A stretch of 64,000 bases of DNA, from assembly GCA_032622095.1 (NCBI GenBank), contig CP136065.1, positions 20,760,134 through 20,824,133 on the forward strand, written 5' to 3'. A program made the position numbers and the translations under genes. This document shows, piece after piece, positions 44,600-56,690 of the stretch. The DNA is from Siphonodentalium dalli (Eukaryota > Mollusca > Scaphopoda > Gadilida > Siphonodentaliidae). Below the pieces are notes generated by a model. That model did no database searches. It was not told the DNA's origin and worked only from the letters and a program-made list of their open reading frames with translations. The first letter of the stretch is position 1. Every line of letters starts with the position of its first letter.

Positions 44600-45250
44600 T
44601 TATTGCGATATTGAGTGCGCTTTTTTTCGATTATAGCGCAATACCCAAAATCTGTCGCGCTTATTATTGCGATATTGAGTGCGCTTTTTTTCGATTATAG
44701 CGCAATACCCAAAATCTGTCGCGCTTATTATTGCGATATTGAGCGTAGAATATTGCGATATTAAGCGCGCATTGTTGCAATATTGAGCGCAAAAAGTTTC
44801 CATACAAACCAGATAGTGTTATATGTATATTAGATAAATAATGTGCATACAGTGTGCATATAGCATTTACAACTATAGTTATATACAAATCTAAAACATT
44901 GTCTCTATTTATGCCAATCAATATAGAAGAAGCAATAGTTTTCTTTAAATGTCACAATTTTGAGCGCAAGATGTCGCAATATTAAGCCCGCGATATCGCA
45001 ATATTGAGCGCAAAAAATTCCACACATACCCGATAGTGTTATATGTATATTAGATAAATACTGTGCATATAGTGTACATATAGCATTTACAACTATAGTT
45101 ATATACAAATCTAAAACATTGTCTCTATTTATGCCAATCAATATAGAAGAAGCAATAGTTTTCTTTAAATGTCACAATTTTGAGCTCAAGATGTCGCAAT
45201 ATTAAGCCCGCAATATTCAGCGCGAAATATTGCGATATTAAGCGCAAAAT
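44600..45250. repeat. Two-level tandem repeat rich in GCGATATTGAGCGC motifs
   Basis: A 64-bp unit with 'gatattgagtgcgctttttt' occurs at about 44600 and 44663. A unit of about 233 bp, containing 'gttatatgtatattagataa' and 'aacattgtctctatttatgc', occurs at about 44805 and 45035. Between them short 'attgcgatattgagcgc' motifs recur in several orientations. Confidence 0.85.
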
Positions 45251-46104
45251 ATTGCAATAATATAGCAAGCGGCGCGCTTATAAGCGTTTCCATTTATAAT
45301 TCACGAGAGGCGAGAGACGTCGGTAAGAAACGAGTGTGCGTTAGGGCACGAGTTTCTTATACATAAACGACTCTCGCGTCGAGTGAAATATTTAACATAA
45401 TTCTCGGAACTAATTTTTACTCAATTTATTACACTTTGGCATCAATTTGGTTCGACAAATATGATGAAAACGCCCAGAATTAATGCATGAAAGCCTCGAT
45501 TTGGAGAAAGATCAACCATCAAAAATTCAGTCTAAACATAACGTCGAGACATGACATAATTCACGAGTGACATTACCATTTTTAATTAACGGCGTTTTTA
45601 ATGGAAATCGCACATACGAGTGTAATAAAAGACTACAATCCGACTACGTGTACGTTTTTATTTGTTATGTCAGCAGTCGCTGTCGAATTCGTTTTGTAGT
45701 CAGATAGTGCTATCTTTGCTAACAATATAACGAAGAACGTCTCCCTGGAATTAAGCCACCGTCGCTGGGTTTTATTAAAATTGGTCTTTTCAAATTCTAC
45801 CAATGGGTGCATGTCTTGAAGAATATAATACGTTATCATTAGTTTCAAAAGTTCGAACAAAAGTAGGGCAAACGCTCTTTATTGTCTCAATTATAAGGAT
45901 TTTATTTACTGAACAATGCGCAAAGTGAAGATGTACAATGCTATATCGCTTAGTAAGCACTTCGGGACCGCAGCGTATCGTATCGTAGTTTGTATGATTG
46001 GTGATAGTTATGTTCACCGACATCGTTATCATGTGTTCCGTTATAACATTTTATTGAAATAAAGAATGCATTTCTATTCATCACCGGTAGTTTCGTTGGT
46101 CCGA
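45251..46104. other. Spacer without recognisable feature
   Basis: No exon or repeat partner was recognised. Confidence 0.35.
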
Positions 46105-46545
46105 AAATTACCAGGTGCCGAAACGTCCGACGTGCCGAACAATCGTGTGCCGAAACGTCCAGGTGCCGAACCACAAACACGGGTGGTGAAACGTCCATGT
46201 GCCGAACCGTCCAGCATCCACCACTTGCGTCATCCGACCATCGTTACATGGAAGCGCCTGTCTGGAGTTTGAAGTTGAACGTGGTCGATCTAAATCTCTC
46301 TATTAAGCCGGCTGCGAACAACAAGTTCCCGTCCAAACGGCCAACACAAATCAACCGTGGGAAAAACACATTCCTCGTGAGGGTGCAGTACGTTTCGGCA
46401 CCAGCTGGTTTTCGGGACGTTTCAGCACCTGGGTTTTCGGCACTTGTTTTGGCCCAAGCGCTTGGACGTTTCGGCACTTCATCGAAGACGTTTCGGCACA
46501 TGATTTATTTACGAGGGTGCAGGACGTTTCGGCATCTGGGTTCTA
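46105..46545. repeat. Inverted blocks of the TTTCGGCACC minisatellite
   Basis: The left block (46108-46215) reads 'caggtgccgaaacgtcc' and variants. The right block (46385-46540) reads 'acgtttcggcacc' and variants, the complement. About 170 bases lie between, so the whole is a foldback. Overlapping open frames on both strands result from it. Confidence 0.75.
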
Positions 46546-46739
46546 TGATCTATATGCTGTATAATAAACACATTCTGTGTTTTGTAGCTTTGTCACACGA
46601 GACCGTGTACATTGTGTCACATTTATGTGACAAGAACGAAGTAAGTTGATTCAATGATTTACTACTGTGACAAGATTATAATTTGATAACATATACCTGC
46701 TATTTTCGTGCTGACGTATGTCACGGTATTGTGTTTGTT

Positions 46740-46980
46740 TTGATATCGAAAGAGTATTTATTACATGATTCTACCTTATTCCATTCATTAAACGGATTCT
46801 ATAAATTGTGATATTAAACGTTCGTTTGAAAAGTTTTGTCATTAATTATAAGCCATTAAATACACCAAAAAGTCTTTATTTATCTGGGACTATTTCTTTA
46901 CGCGGGAAAACTACGCATAAATACGTGAAACGTCACCGTATGCCTTATAGAAGCCGATGTTAGTTTCGCGTCCCATTTGT
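46740..46980 (+). repeat. Dispersed repeat B, copy 1
   Basis: 'tattaaacgttcgtttgaaa', 'gggactatttctttacgcgg' and 'gccttatagaagccg' match 48990-49345 in order. Copy 1 lacks about 100 bases present in copy 2 (49070-49180). Confidence 0.8.
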
Positions 46981-48910
46981 TTATCTAGCGGTCAGATGCT
47001 CGTAGCCCGTTTATATAACCATGTGTATATGTTATTCTGAATTATATATCCACTACTATGGCGTCCAATGTGCTTTGGTGTATTTCCAAAACTGGGTGGA
47101 TAAACTGAACACCAGAAAGTCGTTGATAGAGTGTATGCATGTGCGTGTATGTCGTATATGCGAGAAATACACAACGAAAACACAATTCACAGTTTGGATC
47201 GATATGCCTTGCCCTGTGTATTTTGATGTTGCGTTTTTTGACAATCGGTCTTTCGTATCCTTTCTATAACACAATTATCGTGTTTCTTGCAGCACGAAGT
47301 TACCGTGTGATCGCCACGGAAGCGTTTTCATTCAGAGTATGGATATATTGCCGCCGATGCAGTGTATTCTCGGATAGAAAACAAGTACGCCGATGCCGAA
47401 AGCAGAAACTAAGTCGCGAGGGTCACCCCTGGTTGAGTCTGGGATATTTGGCACTCGGGACTTGGCTAGAGGGTTTTCGTTGGGGTTATCTCCACCTTGG
47501 AATTTCCAACTGTACCCCACCCCATTGAACCACACCAAACTCACAAGTTTGCGTAATTCAATTTGCACACCCACCTCCCGGTGCTTTGATTTTCCCCAAA
47601 TGTTCCCTCACAGACTACTAGATAGTAGCATATTCTAAATGGACCAGTAGTCTTGTGGCCACTGGCCATGCAAGGAGATGAAAATGATGGTTTGGCCCAG
47701 TATGGGATTAAAAAATCCTAACATCTAGTGGTATAACGCCAGACAAATTTACACCCCGATTTATTTTTTCTTAAATTAATTAGCAAGTAACTACTGGCAA
47801 GGCACAGAACACACGAGTCGGCCGATGGTTAGACCCGATGTGAGAACATTTTGAAAATCTGAACATGAATTTTCGACAATCCTAGCATCTACCCTTGTCT
47901 CAAGCTTTACAATTCGGGGAAATTTTCAAAATGACACTCACTCTTAGTTTTGAAAATTGCCAACTGATGAGCATTTCAGTCCAGAATTTTGCAAATATAA
48001 GGGAGATATGCAAATGTTGGTCTAAAAACAAGAAATTCGTCACTAAGAAATTGTTGGAAAATCAAGCTACGAGAACAATTTCAACTTAATTTTGGTGTGA
48101 ATTTTCCAATTAACGTTGCATTAGGTTTGACTACAGTTTGGGGGTAAGACCCCTTCCTAACCACCCCTGCCGACACGTCCCTGCTTGGCACTCCATACTA
48201 AGAGCGCGGTCTTGCATTCACTGAAGACGAGAAATCATCGATACTAAATTACGGGGAGGAGTCAGGGGACTACATCCGCACCCTGCCGGGGAGGGATAGC
48301 CACCCCCGTCAGTGAGGTCTGCAATGGTCAACCCGGTAGCTAAAGCCCGCTCCCTGCCAGGGAATCGTATATAGCCCCTGCGTCGGGAATATCCTGGCGC
48401 AACCCCTGTTTGAAATCATATAGAAATTTTAAAGGAGAAGACCACATATGGAGCAGAACTCGGGGAAATGAGCTCTCATAACCACAAAACTACACTAAAG
48501 AATCCCAATAAATCAAAATCGGATGAAGTCGCATAGAGTATATATGGTATCGTTCTGTTGGCCTCTCTATATCATATAAATACTTTTTCTAAAAACCCTT
48601 AAATCAACTCGACGTGCGATTTCCCTGCGCTCCTGTTGCACAAATTATAGTATAAAAAGTGCGACTATTTCAGACAACGTTCAAACAGTAAATATGACCA
48701 GACAAGACATAGAAACCGCTAATCTCATTACCAATCTAACAACACCAGTCGAACATGATTACCTTTCAAAGCAATAACACCGGGCATCAGGTTACGGACA
48801 TCCACAGGCACACACACCATGGATACATAAACGGTCAAAAGAACGGCGGGTTTTTTGTACGTTTATATCTAGCATATACCCATGGTTATATATAAACGGG
48901 CTACGACACC
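46981..48910. other. Spacer with old low-copy repeats
   Basis: Short frames at 47139-47638 overlap on both strands and show no family motif. Blocks near 47440-47580 ('ccaccttggaatttccaac') are loosely similar to 30560-30700 and 62480-62660, probably a diverged common repeat. Confidence 0.35.
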
Positions 48911-49345
48911 ATGTAATAAATAAAACCTAATTTACTGGACTCGTTTTGTAAATTTCGCTATAAACTGCGGACTCGTTGTAGATCCTCTATTTATTACATG
49001 ATCCTACCCTTATTCCATTCAATAAACCCGTTCTATAAATTGTTATATTAAACGTTCGTTTAATAACAGGAAATAGTTCCAGGTGACCTTCGACTTCCGG
49101 TTTGTCGTCTGTTTACATTCTCTATGCTACGTCTCAAAATACTATGGCTTCCAATATTGTTCCAACAAACTATAAAGAATGAAGAGTTTGAAAAGTTATG
49201 TCATTAAATATACGCCATTACATACGCCAACGAGTCTTATTTATATGGGACTATTTCCTCACGCGGGAAAACATCGCATAGTTACGTGAAACGCCATCGC
49301 ATGCCTTATTGAAGCCGGTTTTAGTTCGCGTCCATTTGTTGATTT
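48911..49345. repeat. Small TIR unit plus dispersed repeat B, copy 2
   Basis: 48911-49002 starts 'catgtaataaataaaacc' and ends 'tatttattacatg', a MITE of about 90 bp. It is followed by repeat B. The inner block 'ctaatttactggactcgttt' recurs inside the next foldback. Confidence 0.65.
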
Positions 49346-49370
49346 ACGTATGTTTTGTCGAGGTTTTGGA

Positions 49371-49549
49371 TCATGTAATAAATATAATCTACAGCTCGTC
49401 CACAGTTTATATTGGAATTTACAAAACTCGTCCAGTAAATTAGGTCTGGAGACCTCGCCAAAGGCTCGGTCCAGACCTAATTTACTGGACTCGTTTTGTT
49501 TTTCCGCTATAAACTGGGGACTCGTTGTAGTTCCTCTATATATTAATAA
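49371..49549. repeat. Foldback, about 80-bp arms
   Basis: The left arm ends 'cagtaaattaggtctgga' and the right arm begins 'tccagacctaatttactg'. Pairing continues outward through 'acaaaactcgtcc', 'acagtttata' and 'ctacagctcg'. The loop is 'gacctcgccaaaggctcgg'. Confidence 0.85.
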
Positions 49550-49800
49550 ATGCAGTTATTCTAGATGGCGAAATCGTTTTCATTAGTTTCTATCCGTTTT
49601 ACGCGTCCCAAAACGAGAAGTAAATATTTACAATTGAGCGTATAGTTCGGACTATGTTTTGTATGGAGTGGTACGGTCGATTTGCCAGAGATTTTGGCGA
49701 CCTTATAATAGAATTCTATATTCCTCCAGCAAGCATCGCGCTTAACTACTAACTTATAAGCTTCACGAACCCGAACAAGTCCATAATATGATGATTTGTA
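49545..49800. repeat. Dispersed repeat A, copy 2
   Basis: The partner of 22155-22405, in the same orientation. Both copies run from 'tgcagt(t/g)attct' to 'aacaagtcc(a/g)taa'. Confidence 0.8.
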
Positions 49801-49916
49801 TTTGTGAGCATTTAAAATTTGGCAACAATTGAGCACACGGTCGAAACAGAAAATGGATAGTTTTCGGGCAATTCGCTATATATATATATATATAACTGGT
49901 GTTATATATATATATA

Positions 49917-50302
49917 TCTCCTATATATTTTGATACAATCTGTCTCTGTTTGTCTGTCTGTCTGTCTGTCTGTCCTTTATACAAATCTACGATTCTCGAC
50001 CGATCGGGACGAAACTTGGTACGTGTGTGTAGTTTGAACAGGCGGTCGTCGTTGTCGTATTGGCGAGCCCGTGCGACGCCCGTGCAGCGCATGCGCAGAC
50101 GAGATCTCGGAAACGGGTGGAGCTATCGACTTGAAATTTGGTATGTGAATGTATCTTGCCCCGGATACGAATTTTATCGGGTCGCCGAGCCCGTGCGACG
50201 CAAGCTTCGCGCATGCGCAGACCAGATCTCGGAAACGGGTGGAGCTATCGACTTGAAATTTGGTTTTTGAATAGCCCGGACAACGTCGGGCTCATCGGCT
50301 AG
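49917..50302 (+). mobile_element. Helitron-like element H1
   Basis: It starts TCTCCTATATATTTTG after an A, then a (GTCT)n tract. It ends with the hairpin 'cccggacaacgtcggg', then 'ctcatcgg' and CTAG. Internally 'tcgg(g)acgaaacttggta' and 'gagatctcggaaacgggtgg' (twice) recur. It is followed without a gap by H2. Confidence 0.75.
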
Positions 50303-51018
50303 TCTATTATATTTAGAGGAAGATCTGTGTGTGTGTGTCTGTGTGTGTGTTCGCGATGAACTCGAAAACGGCCAAGCCGATTTCGATGAAACTTGGTATG
50401 TGGGGGTATTTTCGGCCGGGGGTGGCATGGGCCTATTAATTTGTCCGTGCGACGTGACCTTGACCTTGAAATCGGGTAATTTCAAGGTCAAACGCCCGAA
50501 TATCACGGGATTTCGATGAAACTTGGTATGTGGGGATACCTAAGGCCGGGGAGTGGCATAAACCTATTAATTTGCCCGTGCGATGTGACCTTGACCTTGA
50601 AATCGGGTCATTTCAACGTAAAACGCCCGATGAAACTTGGTATGTGGTTCTTTCGTATGGGGAGTCTCATAAGCATATTCATTTGCCCGTGCGACGTGAC
50701 CTTGACCTTGAAATCGGGTCAATTCAAGGTCATATCGCCAATTTTGATGGGATTTCGACGAAATTTGATACGTGGGGTTACTTTTGTCCACTGAGTGTTT
50801 TGGACGGGTCGAGTCGTGACCCCGACCTGACCTTGACCTTCACAATGATCAATTCAAGGTCAAATCGGGTAAAACCGGATGGATTTCGACGGGTACGTTT
50901 GTCGGGTACTTTTGTCCGGGCAGTGTTTTGGACTGGTCAAATCGTTACCCCACTTGACCTTGACCTTCAAAATGGACAATTCAAGGTCAAATCCCGGACG
51001 AAGTCGGGTCACCTTCTA

Positions 51019-51019
<1 letters not shown>
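50303..51019 (+). mobile_element. Helitron-like element H2
   Basis: It starts TCTATTATATTTAG directly after the CTAG of H1 and ends 'cccggacgaagtcgggtcac' + 'cttCTAG' before a T. The interior is a tandem of about 120-bp units carrying 'cgtgacgtgaccttgacctt', 'atttcgatgaaacttggta' and 'ttcaaggtcaaa'. Open frames across it are shadows. Confidence 0.78.

Positions 51020-51092
<73 letters not shown>
51020..51092. repeat. (TA)n microsatellite
   Basis: Alternating TA is interrupted once by 'gc' near 51060. It borders the 3' end of H2. Confidence 0.97.
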
Positions 51093-51149
51093 TTGTTTTT
51101 GGCTGACATATTCTGGGAAAATATTTTTTCAAACTTTAGTGTTGACAAT

Positions 51150-51620
51150 TTTTCTCTTGTTACTTATTGTCATCCAATAAACCTTAATGTTACTTTGCAT
51201 GAAAGTTTTGTGTTACGATGTTAATGGAAAGTATAGATATAGGGCATCACTAATGAGTCGAATTTCTATACGAAATTTATTAACCGAGTACACTAAATAC
51301 TGACTGAGTTTAAACAAAATTAATATTGATTTCCTTATCACAATCAAAAAGGAAGTAAAGACCCACTCAAGAAAACTTATAGTTCCATTTTAAATGTGTC
51401 TTTTCGTGTCGACATAATTGTTCAACCACCCTTATCACACATATTTATCTCACAGTCAACACTAAATAACCCAACACAAATTAAATATCATAGTTATATT
51501 ATAATTAACATAATAATAACATTGATCGGTGTCATTGCGTTGTCCGTGTAGATAATACACGTGTGTCTTACTAAAAATACGAGGCCGGGTTTAGTTGCTA
51601 ATTAAGTTATATATTTATGT
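51150..51620 (+). repeat. Dispersed repeat C, copy 1
   Basis: 'gatttccttatcacaa', 'ggaagtaaagac', 'tagttcca(t/a)tttaaatgt' and 'ttcaaccacccttatca' match 63235-63640 in order and orientation. 51621-52077 between this and the next element holds nothing recognised. Confidence 0.8.
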
Positions 51621-52077
51621 TGCATCTTAGTTATATGGTGAATATGTGTTACGTAAATGTTACAAAGATGCTTGTATATTATGTTTGGCTCTGTTCCAGC
51701 TTTGTCAATAAACAATCGATTAGGATGAAGACAGACTGCTGAACGGGATGGAGCTAGGATAAAATGTGTCTATCCGTGCACTCTTCGATCTGAGAGATGC
51801 GAGTTGAAACTCAGTATGAAGCACAGTATGTCATCTTAAATTCATAGCCCATATATACGTCCGCGAAGCACGAGTCGGAAATCCCGTGGATCAGTATATA
51901 CCTCGGTGTCCTTACTTACCCCAATCTAGCAGGTATGTGGTATAAATCGGCCGGACCAAGAACTGCCTAAGAACACACGACTCATTGATAATTTATTTTC
52001 CTGCACAAGTGTTCAATATTCTCCCGAGTCGGTTTTGTTAAACAAATCCGTAAACTGTCGGTCAGCAGGTCGTAAGA

Positions 52078-52667
52078 CAGATCACGCCACGAATCTCTAC
52101 TATGGCTAGCACCCGTATAGATCATATTCCACCAGATCAAAACATGGGAACGTTTGAATAATTATAATAATAATAATGACCAGTTTTACAAGCGATTAAC
52201 CAATTATTAGCTCTAACACGCTTGGTACAATTGAATGTTTGACTAATTAAGTCGAAAAAATAACACGGGGAATATATCTCTTAGTTATTAGCTGTTCCTT
52301 GATAATGTACTTCACACTAGGTGAAGGTCCCAAATCGATATTGCAAGCATGCTTTCCTGTGACTTTTGTGAGCCGATATCGCAATAAACATTGAATAAAT
52401 TACCCAGGAGTAATTCCATATTGTAAGCGACGCAAAGCAAAATCGCTCACAAAGTCACTTAAATCCTGAAATTTAGAGTTGGGACATTCACCTAAAGTGA
52501 AGTACATTATTAATGAACATATAATAACTAAGAAATATTTGCCCCATGTTATTTTTTCAACTTTATAATGTTCCCTGTCAAAACTTCAAAATGTTCCAAG
52601 GGTTTGTACTCAGTGGAATGTGATCTCTACGGGCGTTAGTCAGAGTAGAGATTTATGGCATGATCTA
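52078..52667. mobile_element. Long-TIR foldback element, copy 2, with 9-bp target duplication
   Basis: The same family as 5947-6428, with termini 'agatcacgccacgaatctc' and the complement of 'gagatttatggcatgatct'. GTCGTAAGA flanks both sides (52069-52077 and 52668-52676). An insertion of about 90 bases near 52160-52250 distinguishes it from copy 1. Confidence 0.85.
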
Positions 52668-52767
52668 GTCGTAAGATAGAGAGTGAGCGATAGTTTTATT
52701 TCTAAATTTCAGAAGATTATGTTACAAGGGATATATACATGTATATGTATATACATTTTATTTTTTA

Positions 52768-53418
52768 TCTACTTTATATTTTGAGAACTACGTATATCCA
52801 TATATATATATCTTATATATATCCTTTATAGAATCGAAAACGGCTGGACCGATTGAGACCAAACTTCCTGTCTAAGGTTAAAAAAACTAGGGACAGTGCA
52901 TAGCACAGCTTCTGAGAGCGTCCGAGCACTCATTCTCCACATCCCAGTCACCGTCATTGGCACTGTGTGGTTAATCGCGTTGATGGTTAAAGAGCGTTCG
53001 TATCCGCAGTGTCGTTGATAAAGAGCGTCTATATACACGACGAGTATAAATATGGCTCCATTGACCGTCTCGAGGCGAAATTTCAATGATCTTCACCTTG
53101 AAACGGGTACCCACAAATGATATATATGTGTGTGTCCTTTATAGACTCGAACCGATTGAGCTCAAACTTGCTACCTACGGGAAGTGTCATGGACGGGTTA
53201 AATTGTGACCCCCGACCTGACATTGACCTTGAAAATGATCAATTCAAGGTCAAATCGGGTAAAATTGAAAAACTAAAAATTAAATTAAAAAATTAAAAAG
53301 GCACAATTAACTCATTGAAAACAAAAAAGTTAATTAAAAAATTAATTATCAAAATTAATTTAAAATAAAAAAAAACATTTTTCTGACGATTGCCGCCAGT
53401 GGCGGGCTAACCTGCTAG
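52768..53418 (+). mobile_element. Helitron-like element H3
   Basis: It starts TCTACTTTATATTTTGAG after an A and ends 'gccgccagtggcgggctaac' + 'ctgCTAG'. The GCCGCC/GGCGG(G) hairpin sits ten bases before CTAG. The interior has 'ggctggaccgattgagacca' and 'cttgaaaatgatcaattcaa'. The start of H4 follows immediately. Confidence 0.8.
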
Positions 53419-53832
53419 TCTACTATATATTTTGAGAACTACGTATATCCATATATATATCCTTTATATAATCGAAAACGGCTGGACCGATTGAGACCAA
53501 ACTTCCTGTCTAAGGTTAAAAAAAACTAGGGACAGTGCATAGCACAGCTTCTGAGAACGTACGAGCACTCCACATCCCAGTCACCGTAATTGGCACTGTG
53601 GGGTTAATCGCGTTGATAGTTAAAGAGCGTTTGTATCCGCAGTGTCGTTGATAAATAGCGTCTATATACGACGAGTATAAATACGGCTCCATTGACCGTC
53701 TCGAGACGAAATTTCGTATTTAGGGGTTCCAAGGAACGGGGAAGATATTTTATCGGGTCAGTTGACCTTCAAACGGGTACCCACAAATGATCTATTTTCG
53801 AACAAAGCCATGACATCGAACTAACCTGCTAG
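53419..53832 (+). mobile_element. Helitron-like element H4
   Basis: It starts TCTACTATATATTTTGAG and ends 'aactaacctgCTAG'. It is nearly identical to the left part of H3 through 'cagtgtcgttgataaa', which suggests serial copying. The 3' hairpin is degraded ('gccatgacatcg'). Confidence 0.75.
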
Positions 53833-54931
53833 TCTCCTATATATTTTGAGAACTATTTATGTCCTTTATAGACTCGAAAACGACTCGACCGATTGAGCCC
53901 AAACTTCATATTTAAAGGTAAAATCCAACCGACTGTGCGTCACACGTCTTCTGAGAATGTCCCAACACTCCTTCTCCAATCCCCCGCCACCGTCCTTGGC
54001 ACTGCAAGGGTTAATAGTCTCTTTGGTTTGTGTGAGCCGATGCAGGATGGACAACTCTATATTCACAAACGTATTCAAGTCAACGATATCGAAAGTAATC
54101 GTAAAATACGCACACATATGTCTTAACGTGTAGGCTATTTAAGAGCGTTTATCTACTTGAGTGAAAATACGGCAAAGCCGACTCACTCCCAAAATATAGC
54201 ATTTACAATTTCTGATATATACATTTTTGTTACAGCTGATATTCTTAGTCTATTTTGGATACATTTATATTTTTATGCTATTTTCCACACCTAAGTGCTA
54301 AGTCATGTAGAGTTAGGTCGCGGGTAAAAGTTCGCTAAATATGATCTGGAATCTGACCCAAATATAAAGGGGAGCGAATCGGTGCCTAGGTCTGGAATCT
54401 GGACTCGGGTAAAAGTGGATCAAATCCATTTACCTCAGATGGCTTCCAGAATGGCCTGAATTTTGGTAAAAGCTGTGTAACAGAATTTAGCTGTTTCATG
54501 GCTATAAGTTTGGTTTATTTTCATTGAAATTGGTTACTAATTAATGAGCGTGTGTCTATGAGGCGTCGCTATTAAAAACATTATCTACTTGAGTGAAAAT
54601 AAAATCGGGTAAAACTGGCGGATTTCGACGGACGAAATTTGATACCGTGCGACGACTCCTTCACCCCTTCTTACGTACTTAGGGCTTCCTAGGAACGGGG
54701 GACATTTTCATCGGGTCAGTTTTTCCGCCCGAGGTGATCTTCACCAAAAAATAAATGAAGAAAAAAATTAATTAAAAAAATTTATTTCAAAAGCCAGTAA
54801 ATTAAAAAGGCACAATTAACTCGTTGAAAAACATAAAATTAAATTAAAAAATTTATTAAAAAAATTTATTAAAAAAATTAAAAATTGTCATGTGTCTGAC
54901 GATTGCCGCCAGTGGCGGGCTAACCTGCTAG
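53833..54931 (+). mobile_element. Helitron-like element H5
   Basis: It starts TCTCCTATATATTTTGAG and ends with the same 'gccgccagtggcgggctaac' + 'ctgCTAG' terminus as H3. It is longer than its neighbours, with an inserted stretch of about 350 bases (54230-54590) of no known origin, and an A/T-rich 'aaaaattaaa' tract before the terminus. Confidence 0.75.
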
Positions 54932-55544
54932 TATAATATATATTTTCGGACTTCTGTCTGTCTGTTTGTCTGTTAGCTATGGCCGGGAAAACTGTCGGAC
55001 GGATTGAGCCCAAACTTCCTATCTAAGGGTAAAATACCAGATGGAATGTCATCACACCGCTTCTGAGAACGTCAGAGCACTCATTCTCCAATCCCCCGCT
55101 ACCCAATGGGTAGTTCATGGGTTAATCGCGTGATAGTTAAAGAGCGTTTGTATCCGCAGTGTCGTTGATAAAGAGCGTGTATGTGTCCAGACATGAGCGT
55201 GTTGTGTCTGTGTACAGACAAGATGGTGTTGTGTGATTCTGTGTTCGTACTTAGGGGTTCCTGGGAATGGGGGAGAATTTCATGGGGTCAGTTTTTCCAC
55301 CCATGGTGACCTTCACCTTGAAACGGGTACCCACTACCCACAAATAATCTAATATATATTTTGGGACTTCTGTCTGTTTGTTTGTCTGTTTTCTATTGCC
55401 GGGAAAAACTGCTGGACGGATTTCGACGAAATTTGATACCTACGGTTAATTTTGGACGGGTCAAATCGTGACTCCGACCTGACGTTGACCTTCAAAATGG
55501 TCAATTCAAGGTCAAAGCCCGGACGAAGTCGGGTCACCTGCTAG
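54932..55544 (+). mobile_element. Helitron-like element H6 (probably two joined)
   Basis: It begins 'tataatatatattttcgg' after CTAG and contains a second start-like 'ctaatatatattttggg' with a (GTCT)-rich tract near 55347. It ends 'cccggacgaagtcgggtcac' + 'ctgCTAG' before a T. The second part ends like H2 rather than H3, so two subfamilies are fused. Confidence 0.7.
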
Positions 55545-56230
55545 TCTTATTTAAAACAAATCTGTCATCTGATGTAACTACCTAATTCCCATGATACATA
55601 ATTGGTTGTTGGGTGTTGCTAATTGAATTTCTCATTAAGTCCGAGTTATTCAAAATTCTGATTGCCAATATATATAGACAGCAGTGTTGTACGTAATCAA
55701 TATACATGAATATGGTTCTCTTAGATTGTGATTTAGCTTCCCCCACACACGAAAATTTCGACGGTGGACATAGGAAAGGGTTCTGAAAAGTGTTTGGGTG
55801 TTATTTTGAACAACTATAAACGGATTTCAAAGATTTTTGGTATATGCGGTCACAAGGGCAAGATCGGAACGGAGTTCGCAAGCCCTGCAGGGCCGACCAG
55901 AGATTTACACCAAGTTACGGCCCTTTTATTGTAATTTTTTTTAGCATTTAGCACCCACTAAAAAATGTACAGGGGTTATTTCGTAATATTATGGACGGAT
56001 TTCAAAAATTGCTGGTATGTGAGTTCACGAAAGGAGTATCTGAAACAAGTTCGCAAACTAGGCCCGGTCATACATTTTTTACCAGAGTTTCGGTGTCATT
56101 TTGTTGGCATTTAGCACCCACGAAAAATTGTCCAGGGTTTATTTGGAACAATTATCAACGGATTTGATCCGGCTTTACATTTTTACCAGAGTTACAACTT
56201 TTTGACTGTAATTATTTTTGCATTGCAAAT
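55545..56230 (+). repeat. Diverged tandem repeat, about 180-bp unit, 2-3 copies
   Basis: 'acggatttcaaagatttttg', 'gagttcgcaa', 'accagag(a)tt', 'catttagcacccac' and 'ccaggg(t)ttattt' recur near 55820, 55990 and 56155. No coding sequence. Confidence 0.65.
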
Positions 56231-56609
56231 CTCAAACAAATATAACTGATTTAAATTATGTTTTAACATCCCAAACTTGCCAACCTGGGCGGGGGAATAC
56301 CGCTGTCGGCGACTGCTTATTTGTTCTATAATATGAATTTTAAACATTGTTCAATATATTCTTAGTTTTACAGTTGCCAGCTTCTCTTCTCCAGGTATAT
56401 TGAAAGCGCATTTGCTTTGTTGATTCACATTCTCAAAACGATTATTGCAAATTCAGGTATAATTTATGTTTTAAAATGGATGTGAAGAATCGGCCCTACA
56501 TTGTTGTCTTTACTAGAATTGCAGTGATCACTATTCGCTATGAGCCTGACGTGGTGCAAAGACGTAAATTTCTATTGCAGTGGGTCATATAACATCAAAG
56601 GCTTCGGCG

Positions 56610-56690
56610 TAATAACATCCCGGGGCTCTTATTGGTTTGTCTAGCCATGTATCCCGGGGCTCTTATTGGTTTGTCTAGCCACGTATCACG
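56610..56690 (+). repeat. 34-bp duplication
   Basis: 'atcccggggctcttattggt' plus 'ttgtctagcca' occurs twice in tandem. It starts a 144-codon plus-strand frame (56632-57066) whose product I do not recognise. The spacers around it are otherwise blank. Confidence 0.8.

Noticed and set aside
50174-51060. Overlapping 74-176 codon frames on both strands
   Set aside because: They lie within Helitron-type tandem repeats ('gaccttgacctt' units) and end in the TA microsatellite. No protein family is apparent.
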